From: Lepidurus packardi
Lineage: Eukaryota; Arthropoda; Branchiopoda; Notostraca; Triopsidae
Direction: 5' to 3'
Length of the DNA stretch: 64,000 nt
Assembly: GCA_023053545.1 (NCBI GenBank)
Contig: JAKZAN010000007.1
Coordinates: 1 to 64,000, forward strand
This document shows positions 39,431-50,740 of the stretch, one piece after another. The notes below the pieces were generated by a model. That model worked only from the letters and a program-made list of their open reading frames with translations. It did not search any database and was not told the DNA's origin. The stretch's first letter is position 1, and every line of letters starts with the position of its first letter. A program made the position numbers and the translations under genes.

Positions 39431-39524
39431 CTAGCATAGCAGGGAACCAGGCTGAGGCCGCCATTTCTTGAGAGTTTATATTTGGGTTCCCAGTTGTTAC
39501 TAGGATACCGCTGAATCGAAGATA

Positions 39525-39575
39525 ACCGTAGAAGAATAACCGTAGAAGATGAACCGTAGAAGAATCGAGCGAGAG
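39525..39575 (+). repeat. Short tandem repeat AACCGTAGAAGA
   Basis: Three to four imperfect copies of a 12-15-bp word, AACCGTAGAAGA(A/T), inside the left end of the transposon. Function unknown; it may be a subterminal transposase-binding repeat. Confidence 0.6.
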
Positions 39576-39632
39576 ATTGGTCGGCACTGGCACGTAAATA
39601 AAGTTTCCTTGAATAACACAACTATAGAATAT

Positions 39633-40029
39633 TGTCACGTCTAAATCTGACAGGGCATCAAATCCGTCAGAATTAGAGTAATGTTCGGGAAAGGTGGATT
39701 TACAGAACTGTATTCGGGAAGATTACAGTGGTAAAGTTAAGAGGACGAAAACACTACATGACAAACAGAGGACTACTGCCTAACACACTACTAGGAGAGT
39801 CTACCCTCTTACGCTCCCACTAACAGACTACCGACTAGACTTCAACTCCCTAACCAACTGACTTGGTTAAGTGGAAACATCATCCTCACTCTCAGGGATC
39901 CATCCTGCCTGGTGTATCCGTACAGGACGCGTAATCCGGTACACAGGCGGATGGATCCTCTGATGTTACGCTGATCTTAGCAAAGCGAAGCGTGAGAAAA
40001 AGCAAGCAATGCGAAATACAGCCGTGACA
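39633..40029. mobile_element. Probable solo LTR (397 bp)
   Basis: Begins TGTCACGTC and ends GCCGTGACA, so it has TG...CA ends with a 7-bp inverted terminus (TGTCACG against CGTGACA). It is flanked by ATAT at 39629-39632 and 40030-40033, a 4-bp target duplication. There is no coding frame inside. This is the structure of a Ty3/gypsy solo LTR, left by recombination between the two LTRs of an element. It is unrelated in sequence to the LTRs of the two full elements here. A small non-autonomous DNA element is the alternative. Confidence 0.6.
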
Positions 40030-40050
40030 ATATGCTTACATATAGGGCCC

Positions 40051-40396
40051 AAGACACACACATATTTGTTCCCTTCATTACAAGGACGAGGATTTTTATG
40101 CGTCAATAGGCAGGCGACAGCTAAAACCTAAAGTTTTGCCGAGTGTGTTTCAGAACAAACCAAGTGAAAATCCTAAATATCCAAAAGTACTTGATAATGT
40201 CCCTGATTTAGATAATCGGGATTGTAGTAACAAAAAGAGTCTTGACTTATTATCTATAAATCAAGCTTGTCGTGAACCTGAAAAAGAAACCTGTGCAGCA
40301 GGAATACAGGCTACTGGAATGCAGTCAGATTATTATGACGGGGAAGTTGAAGCCGACGTTCAGGGTACTGACAGTAATTCGTTTAAATGTAAATAG
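40051..40396 (+). pseudogene. THAP-domain C-terminus of ISL2EU-like transposase
   Basis: The plus-strand frame reads ICSLHYKDEDF at about 40060, then GRRQLKPKVLPSVF to about 40149. ICSLHY matches the conserved CSLHF of THAP zinc fingers (C and H are zinc ligands), and VLPSVF corresponds to the AVPTIF box that closes the THAP domain. An AG just before 40051 could be a splice acceptor. The N-terminal half of the THAP domain (first CxxC) is not visible and would lie in an upstream exon, perhaps beyond the solo LTR. The linker after the THAP is acidic and polar and stops at TAG (40394-40396). It is out of frame with the next segment, which starts at 40410, so the gene is broken here or a splice is missed. 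In the parent element this domain would bind the transposon ends. Confidence 0.65.
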
Positions 40397-40409
40397 TATT
40401 AAATTCTAG

Positions 40410-41237
40410 TTAGATTCCAACGAACAGCAGCTTGAAACCGTGAGTGCTTTAGACTCACAGAGTAGACTCGACGAGGCTGCTTGTGGAACAATAACCTCCA
40501 TTGAACTGCAGCACAATGCCACAATCGCTCGCCTCGAAAAAGAACTTGACGAAGAAAGGAAAAGAAACCTTGAATACGAAGCACTCCTAGAGAAACGGTC
40601 TATCGACATGCTGAAAATCCGTGAAGATCTAGTCCGTACGAAAACGAAGATTTCCATGTCAAAAATCAAAATTGCGGAACTGAAGTTCAAATTGAAAAGC
40701 GCACAGGCGAACATTCAGCTAGTTAAAAAAGAAAGGGAAAATTTAAAGTTTCAACTTGAAGTAGCAAATCTACGCTTTGATCATCGGGTGTTACAAGGAG
40801 AAATAGAACTAGCAAAGGAGCAAAATGAGAAGCAGGATTTGGTTGCGGAGCTTACAGACCTGAAGACAAATGAGCAAAAACTCACAGCAGACATTGAAGC
40901 AAGCCTTAAAACTTTATCACTGTGCAGATTAAGTTTCAACGATATTAAGGATGACCCGAACCTCCTCAAGTTTTATGCAGGGATGGAACAAGTAAAAGAG
41001 TTTAACGTACTTTATGAGTATCTAGGCGCTGGAGAAAACGACGAAAATGTTTTCATGTGGCGTGGTGATGCCGAGTCTAAGGAAATTCTTTCGCCGCCCA
41101 GGATCGGGAAAAGAAAATTAAGCGGGAAAGATCAACTTCTCGTCGTTTTATGTCGCCTTCGTCTCAACTTATGCGAGCAAGACCTAGCAGTGGAGAAAGT
41201 TTTCACAGAAGGACGAAAAATGAGGGAACGCGTGTGA
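40410..41237 (+). pseudogene. ISL2EU/Harbinger-like transposase, coiled coil and HTH, catalytic domain lost
   Basis: An open frame of about 275 residues. The first two thirds are a long charged coiled coil (from ARLEKELDEERKRN at about 40530 to 40920). There follows FYAGMEQVKEFNVLYEYLG, which introduces the DDE_Tnp_4-type transposase, and then the helix-turn-helix start GKRKLSGKDQLLVVLCRLRL with NLCEQDLA (about 41106-41189). In intact relatives this motif is followed by a DNA-reading helix and the DDE nuclease. Here the sequence after DLA becomes unrelated and stops at 41235-41237. The breakpoint coincides with the start of the opposing SWIM gene remnant, so an internal deletion removed the nuclease. 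The product could bind DNA or dimerise but not cut. Confidence 0.75.
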
Positions 41238-41239
41238 CT

Positions 41240-41788
41240 ATTATCACTTAAGCGAAAATAAAATTGTTCTCTGGAACGGATTACACCCCATTGCTGGGGA
41301 CGACTAGTGCATGTTATCCCTGGGGGAACTTCCTCAAACCCAGAGCATTTGTAGGAACTTAGCACCTTCAAAGTTGCAATAATATGGTTACAGTAATCAC
41401 TAATGCCTACAGCACAAGTACATGAGGCTTTCTTTATTACGTCTTGCCATGTTTGTATGGCCAATGCGGTTTTTAAAAATAGCATAACATCGTGAGGCTT
41501 CTCATTCTTTCGGAAACTTCGAAAGCATTTAGCTCGTACCTGAATACAGTTATCTTCTGTCTGCGAAGTTTGGACCTTACTAATATACTGTTCTTTTTGG
41601 AATGTTTCGCTTCTCCTATAATGCCTTTTTCCTTCAGTGCACTGATTAAAGTAGTCCTTAATTACACTCTCACTAAGAAAAGGAACGTAAGTCAGGCAAG
41701 TTGTCCAATCTGAATTTTTATTTAGTTCCATATTACAAAAAATAACAACACAGAATGAATCGCACTGGGTCTCTTTCATGTGTATCAC
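41240..41788 (-). pseudogene. SWIM zinc-finger protein fragment (YqaJ-partner gene of the transposon)
   Basis: A minus-strand frame of about 180 relevant residues from an ATG near 41788. It contains LSESVIKDYFNQC near residue 38, a central region WQDVIKK, and a SWIM-type zinc finger CTC...CNH (Cys123, Cys125, Cys133, His135). The signature ITCTSRPQQWG follows at residues 158-168. This is the arrangement I associate with animal proteins that carry a SWIM finger upstream of a YqaJ-like nuclease, the second gene of ISL2EU transposons. The YqaJ nuclease is absent. After about residue 180 the frame runs antisense through the transposase remnant to 41132 and is meaningless. The role in transposition is not established. 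Confidence 0.65.
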
Positions 41789-41901
41789 AGACTAAATGGG
41801 TAAATAGTGAATTCCCGCCACTGGTATTCTAGTGACAGTGGCGAACGTAAATATAAACTCTCAAGAAATGGCTGCTTTTCCCTAGTTCTCACGGTAGCCA
41901 C

Positions 41902-41968
41902 CGCCGTACGGTTTCTACAGTGTCGCATCTGGTGGATTAACCCAGGAAACTGCTCGTGGAATAAGCCC
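41902..41968 (-). repeat. Right terminal inverted repeat, perfect core
   Basis: 67 bp ending GGAATAAGCCC, an exact reverse complement of 39364-39430. A further matching segment lies at 41849-41872. Satellite resumes at once in the phase it left (AATTACACTG). Confidence 0.95.
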
Positions 41969-43439
41969 AATTACACTGAAATTTCATTGAAATTTCGTTG
42001 AAATATGCTTGTAATTTTACCTGAAATTTCAATGAAATTTCCTTGAAATTTGCTTGTAATTTTACCTGAAATTTCCTCGAAATCTTATTTAAATTACACT
42101 GAAATTTCATTGAAATTTCGTTGAAATATGCTTGTAATTTTACCTGAAATTTCAATGAAATTTCCTTGAAATTTGCTTGTAATTTTACCTGAAATTTCCT
42201 CGAAATCTTATTGAAATTACACTGAAATTTCATTGAAATTTCGTAGAAATATGCTTGTAATTTTACCTGAAATTTCAATGAAATTTGCTTGTTATTTTAC
42301 CTGAAATTTCCTCGAAATCTTATTGAAATTACACTGAAATTTCATTGAAATTTCGTTGAAATATGCTTGTAATTTTACCTGAAATTTCAATGAAATTTCC
42401 TTGAAATTTGCTTGTAATTTTACCTGAAATTTCCTCGAAATCTTATTGAAATTGCACTGAAATTTCATTGAAATTTCGTTGAAATATGCTTGTAATTTTA
42501 CCTGAAATTTCAATGAAATTTCCTTGAAATTTGCTTATTATTTTACCTGAAATTTCCTCGAAATCTTACTGAAATTACACTGAAATTTCATTGAAATTTC
42601 CTCGAAATCTTACTGAAATTACACTGAAATTTCATTGAAATTTCGTTGAAATATTCTTGTAATTTTACCTGAAATTTCCTTCAAATTTGCTTGTAATTTT
42701 GCCTGAAATTTCCTCGAAATCTTATTGAAATTTCCTTCAAATTTGCTTGTAATTTTACCTGAAATTTCCTCGAAATCTTATTGAAATTACACTGAAATTT
42801 CATTGAAATTTCGTTGAAATATGCTTGTAATTTTACCTGAAATTTCATTGAAATTTCTTTGAAATATGCTTGTAATTTTACCTGAAATTTCCTCGAAATC
42901 TTATTGAAATTACACTGAAATTTCATTGAAATTTCGTTGAAATATGCTTGTAATTTTACCTGAAATTTCAATGAAATTTCCTTGAAATATGCTTGTAATT
43001 TTACCTGAAATTTCAATGAAATTTCCTTGAAATTTGCTTGTAATTTTACCTGAAATTTCCTCGAAATCTTATTGAAATTACACTGAAATTTCATTGAAAT
43101 TTCGTAGAAATATGCTTGTAATTTTACCTGAAATTTCAATGAAATTTGCTTGTAATTTTACCTGAAATTTCAATGAAATTTCCTTGAAATTTGCTTGTAA
43201 TTTTACCTGAAATTTCCTCGAAATCTTACTGAAATTACACTGAAAATTCATTGAAATTTCGTTGAAATATGCTTGTAATTTTACCTGAAATTTCAATGAA
43301 ATTTCCTTGAAATTTGCTTGTAATTTTACCTGAAATTTCCTCGAAATCTTATTGAAATTACACTGATATTTCATTGAAATTTCGTTGAAATATGCTTGTA
43401 ATTTTACCTGAAATTTCCTTCAAATTTGCTTGTAATTTT

Positions 43440-46400
43440 ACCTGAAATTTCCCCGAAATCTTATTGAAATTTCCTTGAAATTTAATTGTAATTTTACCTG
43501 AAATTTCCTCGAAATCTTACTGAAATTACACTGAAATTTCATTGAAATTTCGTTGAAATATGCTTGTAATTTTACCTGAAATTTCAACGAAATTTCGTTG
43601 AAATATGCTTGTAATTTTACCTGAAATTTCCTTCAAATTTGCTTGTAATTTTACCTGAAATTTCCTCGAAATCTTATTGAAATTTCCTTGAAATTTGCTT
43701 GTAATTTTACCTGAAATTTCCTTCAAATTTGCTTGTAATTTTACCTGAAATTTCCTCGAAATCTTATTGAAATTTCCTTGAAATTTGCTTGTAATTTTAC
43801 CTGAAATTTCCTCGAAATCTTATTGAAATTACAGTGAAATTTCATTGAAATTTCGTTGAAATATGCTTGTAATTTTACCTGAAATTTCAATGAAATTTCC
43901 TTGAAATATGCTTGTAATTTTACATGAAATTTCTATGAAATTTCCTTGAAATTTGATTGTAATTTTACCTGAAATTTCCTTAAAATTTGCTTGTAATTTT
44001 ACCTGAAATTTCCTCGAAATCTTATTGAAATTTCATTGAAATTTGCTTGTAATTTTACCTGAAATTTCCTCGAAATCTTATTGAAATTACACTGAAATTT
44101 CATTGAAATTTCGTTGAAATATGCTTGTAATTTTACCTGAAATTTCAATGAAATTTCCTTAAAATTTGCTTGTAATTTTACCTGAAATTTCCTCGAAATC
44201 TTATTGAAATTACACTGAAATTTCATTGAAATTTCGTTGAAATATGCTTGTAATTTTACCTGAAATATCAATGAAATTTGCTTGTTATTTTACCTGAAAT
44301 TTCCTCGAAATCTTATTGAAATTACACTGAAATTTCATTGAAATTTCGTTGAAATATGCTTGTAATTTTACCTGAAATTTCAATGAAATTTCCTTGAAAT
44401 TTGCTTGTAATTTTATTGAAATTTCCTCGAAATCTTATTGAAATTACACTGAAATTTCATTGAAATTTCGTTGAAATATGCTTGTAATTTTACCTGAAAT
44501 TTCAATGAAATTTCCTTGAAATTTGCTTGTAATTTTACCTGAAATTTCCTCGAAATCTTATTGAAATTACACTGAAATTTCATTGAAATTTCGTTGAAAT
44601 ATGCTTGTAATTTTACCTGAAATTTCAATGAAATTTGCTTGTTATTTTACCTGAAATTTCCTCGAAATCTTATTGAAATTACACTGAAATTTCATTGAAA
44701 TTTCGTTAAAATATGCTTGTAATTTTACCTAAAATTTCAATGAAATTTCCTTGAAATTTGCTTGTAATTTTACCTGAAATTTCCTCGAAATCTTATTGAA
44801 ATTACACTGAAATTTCATTGAAATTTCGTTGAAATATGCTTGTAATTTTACCTGAAATTTCAATGAAATTTCCTTGAAATTTGCTTGTAATTTTACCTGA
44901 AATTTCCTCGAAATCTTACTGAAATTACACTGAAATTTCATTGAAATTTCGTTGAAATATGCTTGCAATTTTACTTGAAATTTCAATGAAATTTCGTTGA
45001 AATATGCTTGTAATTTTACCTGAAATTTCCTCGAAATCTTATTGAAATTTCCTTGAAATTTGCTTGTAATTTTACCTGAAATTTCCTCGAAATCTTATTG
45101 AAATTACACTTAAATTTCATTGAAATTTCGTTGAAATATGCTTGTGATTTTACCTGAAATTTCAATGAAATTTCCTTGAAATTTGCTTGAAATTTTACTT
45201 GAAATTTCCTCGAAATATTATTGAAATTACACTGAAATTTGCTTGTAATTTTACCTGAAATTTCCTCGAAATCTTATTGAAATTACACTGAAATTTCATT
45301 GAAATTTCGTTGAAATATGCTTGTGATTTTACCCGAAATTTCAATGAAATTTCCTTGAAATTTGCTTGTAATTTTACCTGAAATTTCCTCGAAATCTTAT
45401 TGAAATTTCACTGAAATTTCAATGAAATTTCGTTGAAATATGCTTGTAATTTTACCTGAAATTTCAATGAAATTTCATTGAAATTTGCTTGTAATTTTAC
45501 CAGAAATTTCCTCGAAATCTTATTGAAATTACACTGAAATTTCATTGAAATTTCGTTGAAATATGCTTGTGATTTTACCTGAAATTTCAATGAAATTTCC
45601 TTGAAATTTGCTTGTAATTTTACCTAAAATTTCCCGAAATCTTATTGAAATTACACTGAAATTTCATTGAAATTCCGTTGAAATATGCTTGTGATTTTAC
45701 CTGAAATTTCAATGAAATTTCCTTGAAATTTGCTTGTAATTTTACCTGAAATTTCCTCGAAATCTTATTGAAATTACACTGAAATTTCATTGAAATTTCG
45801 TTAAAATATTCTTGAAACTATACCTGAAATTTCAATGAAATTTCCTTGAAATTTGCTTGTAATTTTACCTGAAATCTCCTCGAAATCTTATTGAAATTAC
45901 ACTGAAATTTCATTGAAGTTTCGTTGAAATAGGCTTGTAATTTTACCTGAAATTTCAATGAAATTTCCTTGAAATTTGCTTGTAATTTTACCTAAAATTT
46001 TCTCGAAATCTTATTGAAATTACACTGAAATTACATTGAAATTCCGTTGAAATATGCTTGTGATTTTACCTGAAATTTCAATGAAATTTCCTTGAAATTT
46101 GCTTGAAATTTTACTTGAAATTTCCTCGAAATATTATTGAAATTACACTGAAATTTGCTTGTAATTTTACCTGAAATTTCCTCGAAATCTTATTGAAATT
46201 ACACTGAAATTTCATTGAAATTTCGTTGAAATATGCTTGTGATTTTACCTGAAATTTCAATGAAATTTCCTTGAAATTTGCTTGTAATTTTACCTGAAAT
46301 TTCCTCGAAATCTTATTGAAATTTCACTGAAATTTCAATGAAATTTCGTTGAAATATGCTTGTAATTTTACCTGAAATTTCAATGAAATTTCATTAAAAT

Positions 46401-49400
46401 TTGCTTGTAATTTTACCAGAAATTTCCTCGAAATCTTATTGAAATTACACTGAAATTTCATTGAAATTTCGTTGAAATATGCTTGTGATTTTACCTGAAA
46501 TTTCAATGAAATTTCCTTGAAATTTGCTTGTAATTTTACCTAAAATTTCCCGAAATCTTATTGAAATTACACTGAAATTTCATTGAAATTCCGTTGAAAT
46601 ATTCTTGTGATTTTACCTGAAATTTCAATGAAATTTCCTTGAAATTTGCTTGTAATTTTACCTGAAATTTCCTCGAAATCTTATTGAAATTACACTGAAA
46701 TTTCATTGAAATTTCGTTAAAATATTCTTGAAAATATACCTGAAATTTCAATGAAATTTCCTTGAAATTTGCTTGTAATTTTACCTGAAATCTCCTCGAA
46801 ATCTTATTGAAATTACACTGAAATTTCATTGAAGTTTCGTTGAAATAGGCTTGTAATTTTACCTGAAATTTCAATGAAATTTCCTTGAAATTTGCTTGTA
46901 ATTTTACCTAAAATTTTCTCGAAATCTTATTGAAATTACACTGAAATTACATTGAAATTCCGTTGAAATATGCTTGTAATTTTACCTGAAATTTCAATGA
47001 AATTTCCTTGAAATTTGCTTGTAATTTTACCTGAAATTTCCTCGAAATATTATTGAAATTACACTGAAATTTCATTGAAATTTCGTTGAAATATGCTTGT
47101 GATTTTACCTGAAATTTCAATGAAATTTCCTTGAAATTTGCTTGTAATTTTACTTGAAATTTCCTTGAAATTTCCTTGAAATTTGCTTGTATTTTTACCT
47201 GAAATTTCCTCGAAATCTTATTGAAATTACACTTAAATTTCATTGAAATTTCGTTGAAATATGCTTGTGATTTTACCTGAAATTTCAATGAAATTTCCTT
47301 GAAATTTGCTTGTAATTTTACCTGAAATTTCCTCGAAATCTTATTGAAATTTCACTGAAATTTCAATGAAATTTCGTTGAAATATGCTTGTAATTTTACC
47401 TGAAATTTCAATGAAATTTCATTGAAATTTGCTTGTAATTTTACCAGAAATTTCCTCGAAATCTTATTGAAATTACACTGAAATTTCATTGAAATTTCGT
47501 TGAAATATGCTTGTGATTTTACCTGAAATTTCAATGAAATTTCCTTGAAATTTGCTTGTAATTTTACCTAAAATTTCCCGAAATCTTATTGAAATTACAC
47601 TGAAATTTCATTGAAATTCCGTTGAAATATGCTTGTGATTTTACCTGAAATTTCAATGAAATTTCCTTGAAATTTGCTTGTAATTTTACCTGAAATTTCC
47701 TCGAAATCTTATTGAAATTACACTGAAATTTCATTGAAATTTCGTTAAAATATTCTTGAAAATATACCTGAAATTTCAATGAAATTTCCTTGAAATTTGC
47801 TTGTAATTTTACCTGAAATCTCCTCGAAATCTTATTGAAATTACACTGAAATTTCATTGAAGTTTCGTTGAAATAGGCTTGTAATTTTACCTGAAATTTC
47901 AATGAAATTTCCTTGAAATTTGCTTGTAATTTTACCTAAAATTTTCTCGAAATCTTATTGAAATTACACTGAAATTACATTGAAATTCCGTTGAAATATG
48001 CTTGTAATTTTACCTGAAATTTCAATGAAATTTCCTTGAAATTTGCTTGTAATTTTACCTGAAATTTCCTCGAAATATTATTGAAATTACACTGAAATTT
48101 CATTGAAATTTCGTTGAAATATGCTTGTGATTTTACCTGAAATTTCAATGAAATTTCCTTGAAATTTGCTTGTAATTTTACTTGAAATTTCCTTGAAATT
48201 TCTTTGAAATTTGCTTGTAATTTTACATTAAATTTCCTCGAAATCTTGTTGAAATTACACTGAAATTTCATTGAAATTTCGTTGAAATATGCTTGTTATT
48301 TTTCCTGAAATTCCAATGAAAAGTCATTGAAATTTGCTTGTTATTTTACCTGAAATTTCCTCGAAATCTTATTGAAATTACACTGAAATTTCATTGAAAT
48401 TTCGTTGAAATATGCTTGTAATTTTACCTGAAATTTCAATGAAATTTCCTTGAAATTTGCTTGTAATTTTACCTGAAATTTCCTCGAAATCTTATTGAAA
48501 TTACACTGAAATTTCATTGAAATTTCGTTGAAATATGCTTGTAATTTTACCTGAAATTTCAATGAAATTTCCTTGAAATTTGCTTGTAATTTTACCTGAA
48601 ATTTCCTCGAAATCTTACTGAAATTACACTGAAATTTCATTGAAATTTCGTTGAAATATGCTTGTAATTTTACCTGAAATCTCCTTCAAATTTGCTTGTA
48701 ATTTTACCTGAAATTTCCTCGAAATCTTATTGAAATTTCCTTGAAATTTGCTTGTAATTTTACCTGAAATTTCCTCGAAATCTTATTGAAATAACACTGA
48801 AATTTCATTGAAATTTCGTTGAAATATGCTTGTAATTTTACCTGAAATTTCAATGAAATTTCGTTGAAATATGCTTGTAATTTTACCTGAAATTTCCTTC
48901 AAATTTGCTTGTAATTTTACCTGAAATTTCCCCGAAATCTTATTGAAATTTCCTTGAAATTTAATTGTAATTTTACCTGAAATTTCCTCGAAATCTTACT
49001 GAAATTACACTGAAATTTCATTGAAATTTCGTTGAAATATGCTTGTAATTTTACCTGAAATTTCAACGAAATTTCGTTGAAATATGCTTGTAATTTTACC
49101 TGAAATTTCCTTCAAATTTGCTTGTAATTTTACCTGAAATTTCCTCGAAATCTTATTGAAATTTCCTTGAAATTTGCTTGTAATTTTACCTGAAATTTCC
49201 TCGAAATCTTATTGAAATTACAGTGAAATTTCATTGAAATTTCGTTGAAATATGCTTGTACTTTTACCTGAAATTTCAATGAAATTTCCTTGAAATATGC
49301 TTGTAATTTTACATGAAATTTCTATGAAATTTCCTTGAAATTTGATTGTAATTTTACCTGAAATTTCCTTAAAATTTGCTTGTAATTTTACCTGAAATTT

Positions 49401-50740
49401 CCTCGAAATCTTATTGAAATTTCATTGAAATTTGCTTGTAATTTTACCTGAAATTTCCTCGAAATCTTATTGAAATTACACTGAAATTTCATTGAAATTT
49501 CGTTGAAATATGCTTGTAATTTTACCTGAAATTTCAATGAAATTTCCTTAAAATTTGCTTGTAATTTTACCTGAAATTTCCTCGAAATCTTATTGAAATT
49601 ACACTGAAATTTCATTGAAATTTCGTTGAAATATGCTTGTAATTTTACCTGAAATATCAATGAAATTTGCTTGTTATTTTACCTGAAATTTCCTCGAAAT
49701 CTTATTGAAATTACACTGAAATTTCATTGAAATTTCGTTGAAATATGCTTGTAATTTTACCTGAAATTTCAATGAAATTTCCTTGAAATTTGCTTGTAAT
49801 TTTATTGAAATTTCCTCGAAATCTTATTGAAATTACACTGAAATTTCATTGAAATTTCGTTGAAATATGCTTGTAATTTTACCTGAAATTTCAATGAAAT
49901 TTGCTTGTTATTTTACCTGAAATTTCCTCGAAATCTTATTGAAATTACACTGAAATTTCATTGAAATTTCGTTGAAATATGCTTGTAATTTTACCTGAAA
50001 TTTCAATGAAATTTCCTTGAAATTTGCTTGTAATTTTACCTGAAATTTCCTCGAAATCTTATTGAAATTACACTGAAATTTCATTGAAATTTCGTTGAAA
50101 TATGCTTGTAATTTTACCTGAAATTTCAATGAAATTTGCTTGTTATTTTACCTGAAATTTCCTCGAAATCTTATTGAAATTACACTGAAATTTCATTGAA
50201 ATTTCGTTGAAATATGCTTGTAATTTTACCTAAAATTTCAATGAAATTTCCTTGAAATTTGCTTGTAATTTTACCTGAAATTTCCTCGAAATCTTATTGA
50301 AATTACACTGAAATTTCATTGAAATTTCGTTGAAATATGCTTGTAATTTTACCTGAAATTTCAATGAAATTTCCTTGAAATTTGCTTGTAATTTTACCTG
50401 AAATTTCCTCGAAATCTTACTGAAATTACACTGAAATTTCATTGAAATTTCGTTGAAATATGCTTGCAATTTTACCTGAAATTTCAATGAAATTTCGTTG
50501 AAATATGCTTGTAATTTTACCTGAAATTTCCTTCAAATTTGCTTGTAATTTTACCTGAAATTTCCTCGAAATCTTATTGAAATTTCCTTGAAATTTGCTT
50601 GTAATTTTACCTGAAATTTCCTCGAAATCTTATTGAAATTACACTTAAATTTCATTGAAATTTCGTTGAAATATGCTTGTGATTTTACCTGAAATTTCAA
50701 TGAAATTTCCTTGAAATTTGCTTGAAATTTTACTTGAAAT
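43440..50740. repeat. Large duplicated satellite segment, offset about 5.4-5.5 kb
   Basis: The words CCCCGAAATC followed by AAATTTAATTG occur at about 43451 and 48930 (offset 5479). TTTTATTGAAATTTCC occurs at about 44411 and 49800. GCTTGCAATTTTAC occurs at about 44961 and 50463. The offset varies between about 5389 and 5501 bp, because each copy has gained or lost modules. The segment between the copies (about 45.2-48.3 kb) contains its own 1.0-kb repeats. Confidence 0.7.
45240..48300. repeat. Higher-order repeat, about 0.92-1.03-kb period
   Basis: A segment including TTACCAGAAATTTCC and AATTTCCCGAAATC recurs near 45500, 46413 and 47441 (spacings 916 and 1028 bp). A further, more distant relative is at about 51390. 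Words GTTAAAATATTCTTG and AAATAGGCTTG mark the same order of variants in each copy. Confidence 0.75.

Larger units (their letters stand above)
39364..41968. mobile_element. Internally deleted DNA transposon, PIF/Harbinger-ISL2EU-like
   Basis: A 2605-bp insertion in the satellite with perfect 67-bp terminal inverted repeats that continue, imperfectly, to about 150 bp. It holds two converging gene remnants. On the plus strand are a THAP-domain end, a coiled coil and a transposase-type helix-turn-helix; on the minus strand is a SWIM zinc-finger protein. THAP transposase plus a SWIM/YqaJ protein is, as I recall, the hallmark of ISL2EU elements in the PIF/Harbinger supergroup. The DDE catalytic domain and the YqaJ nuclease domain are both missing, consistent with one internal deletion joining the genes near 41190-41250. 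A solo LTR (39633-40029) is inserted near the left end. Flanks suggest an AT (or AAT) target duplication. Confidence 0.8.

Noticed and set aside
39633..40029. Interpretation of the 397-bp inset as a MITE
   Set aside because: TG...CA ends and a 4-bp duplication fit a solo LTR better. I kept the alternative in the entry.
40389..40409. A possible 21-nt intron (GT...AG) joining the two transposase segments
   Set aside because: Removal does not bring the two frames into register, and 21 nt is implausibly short for an animal intron.
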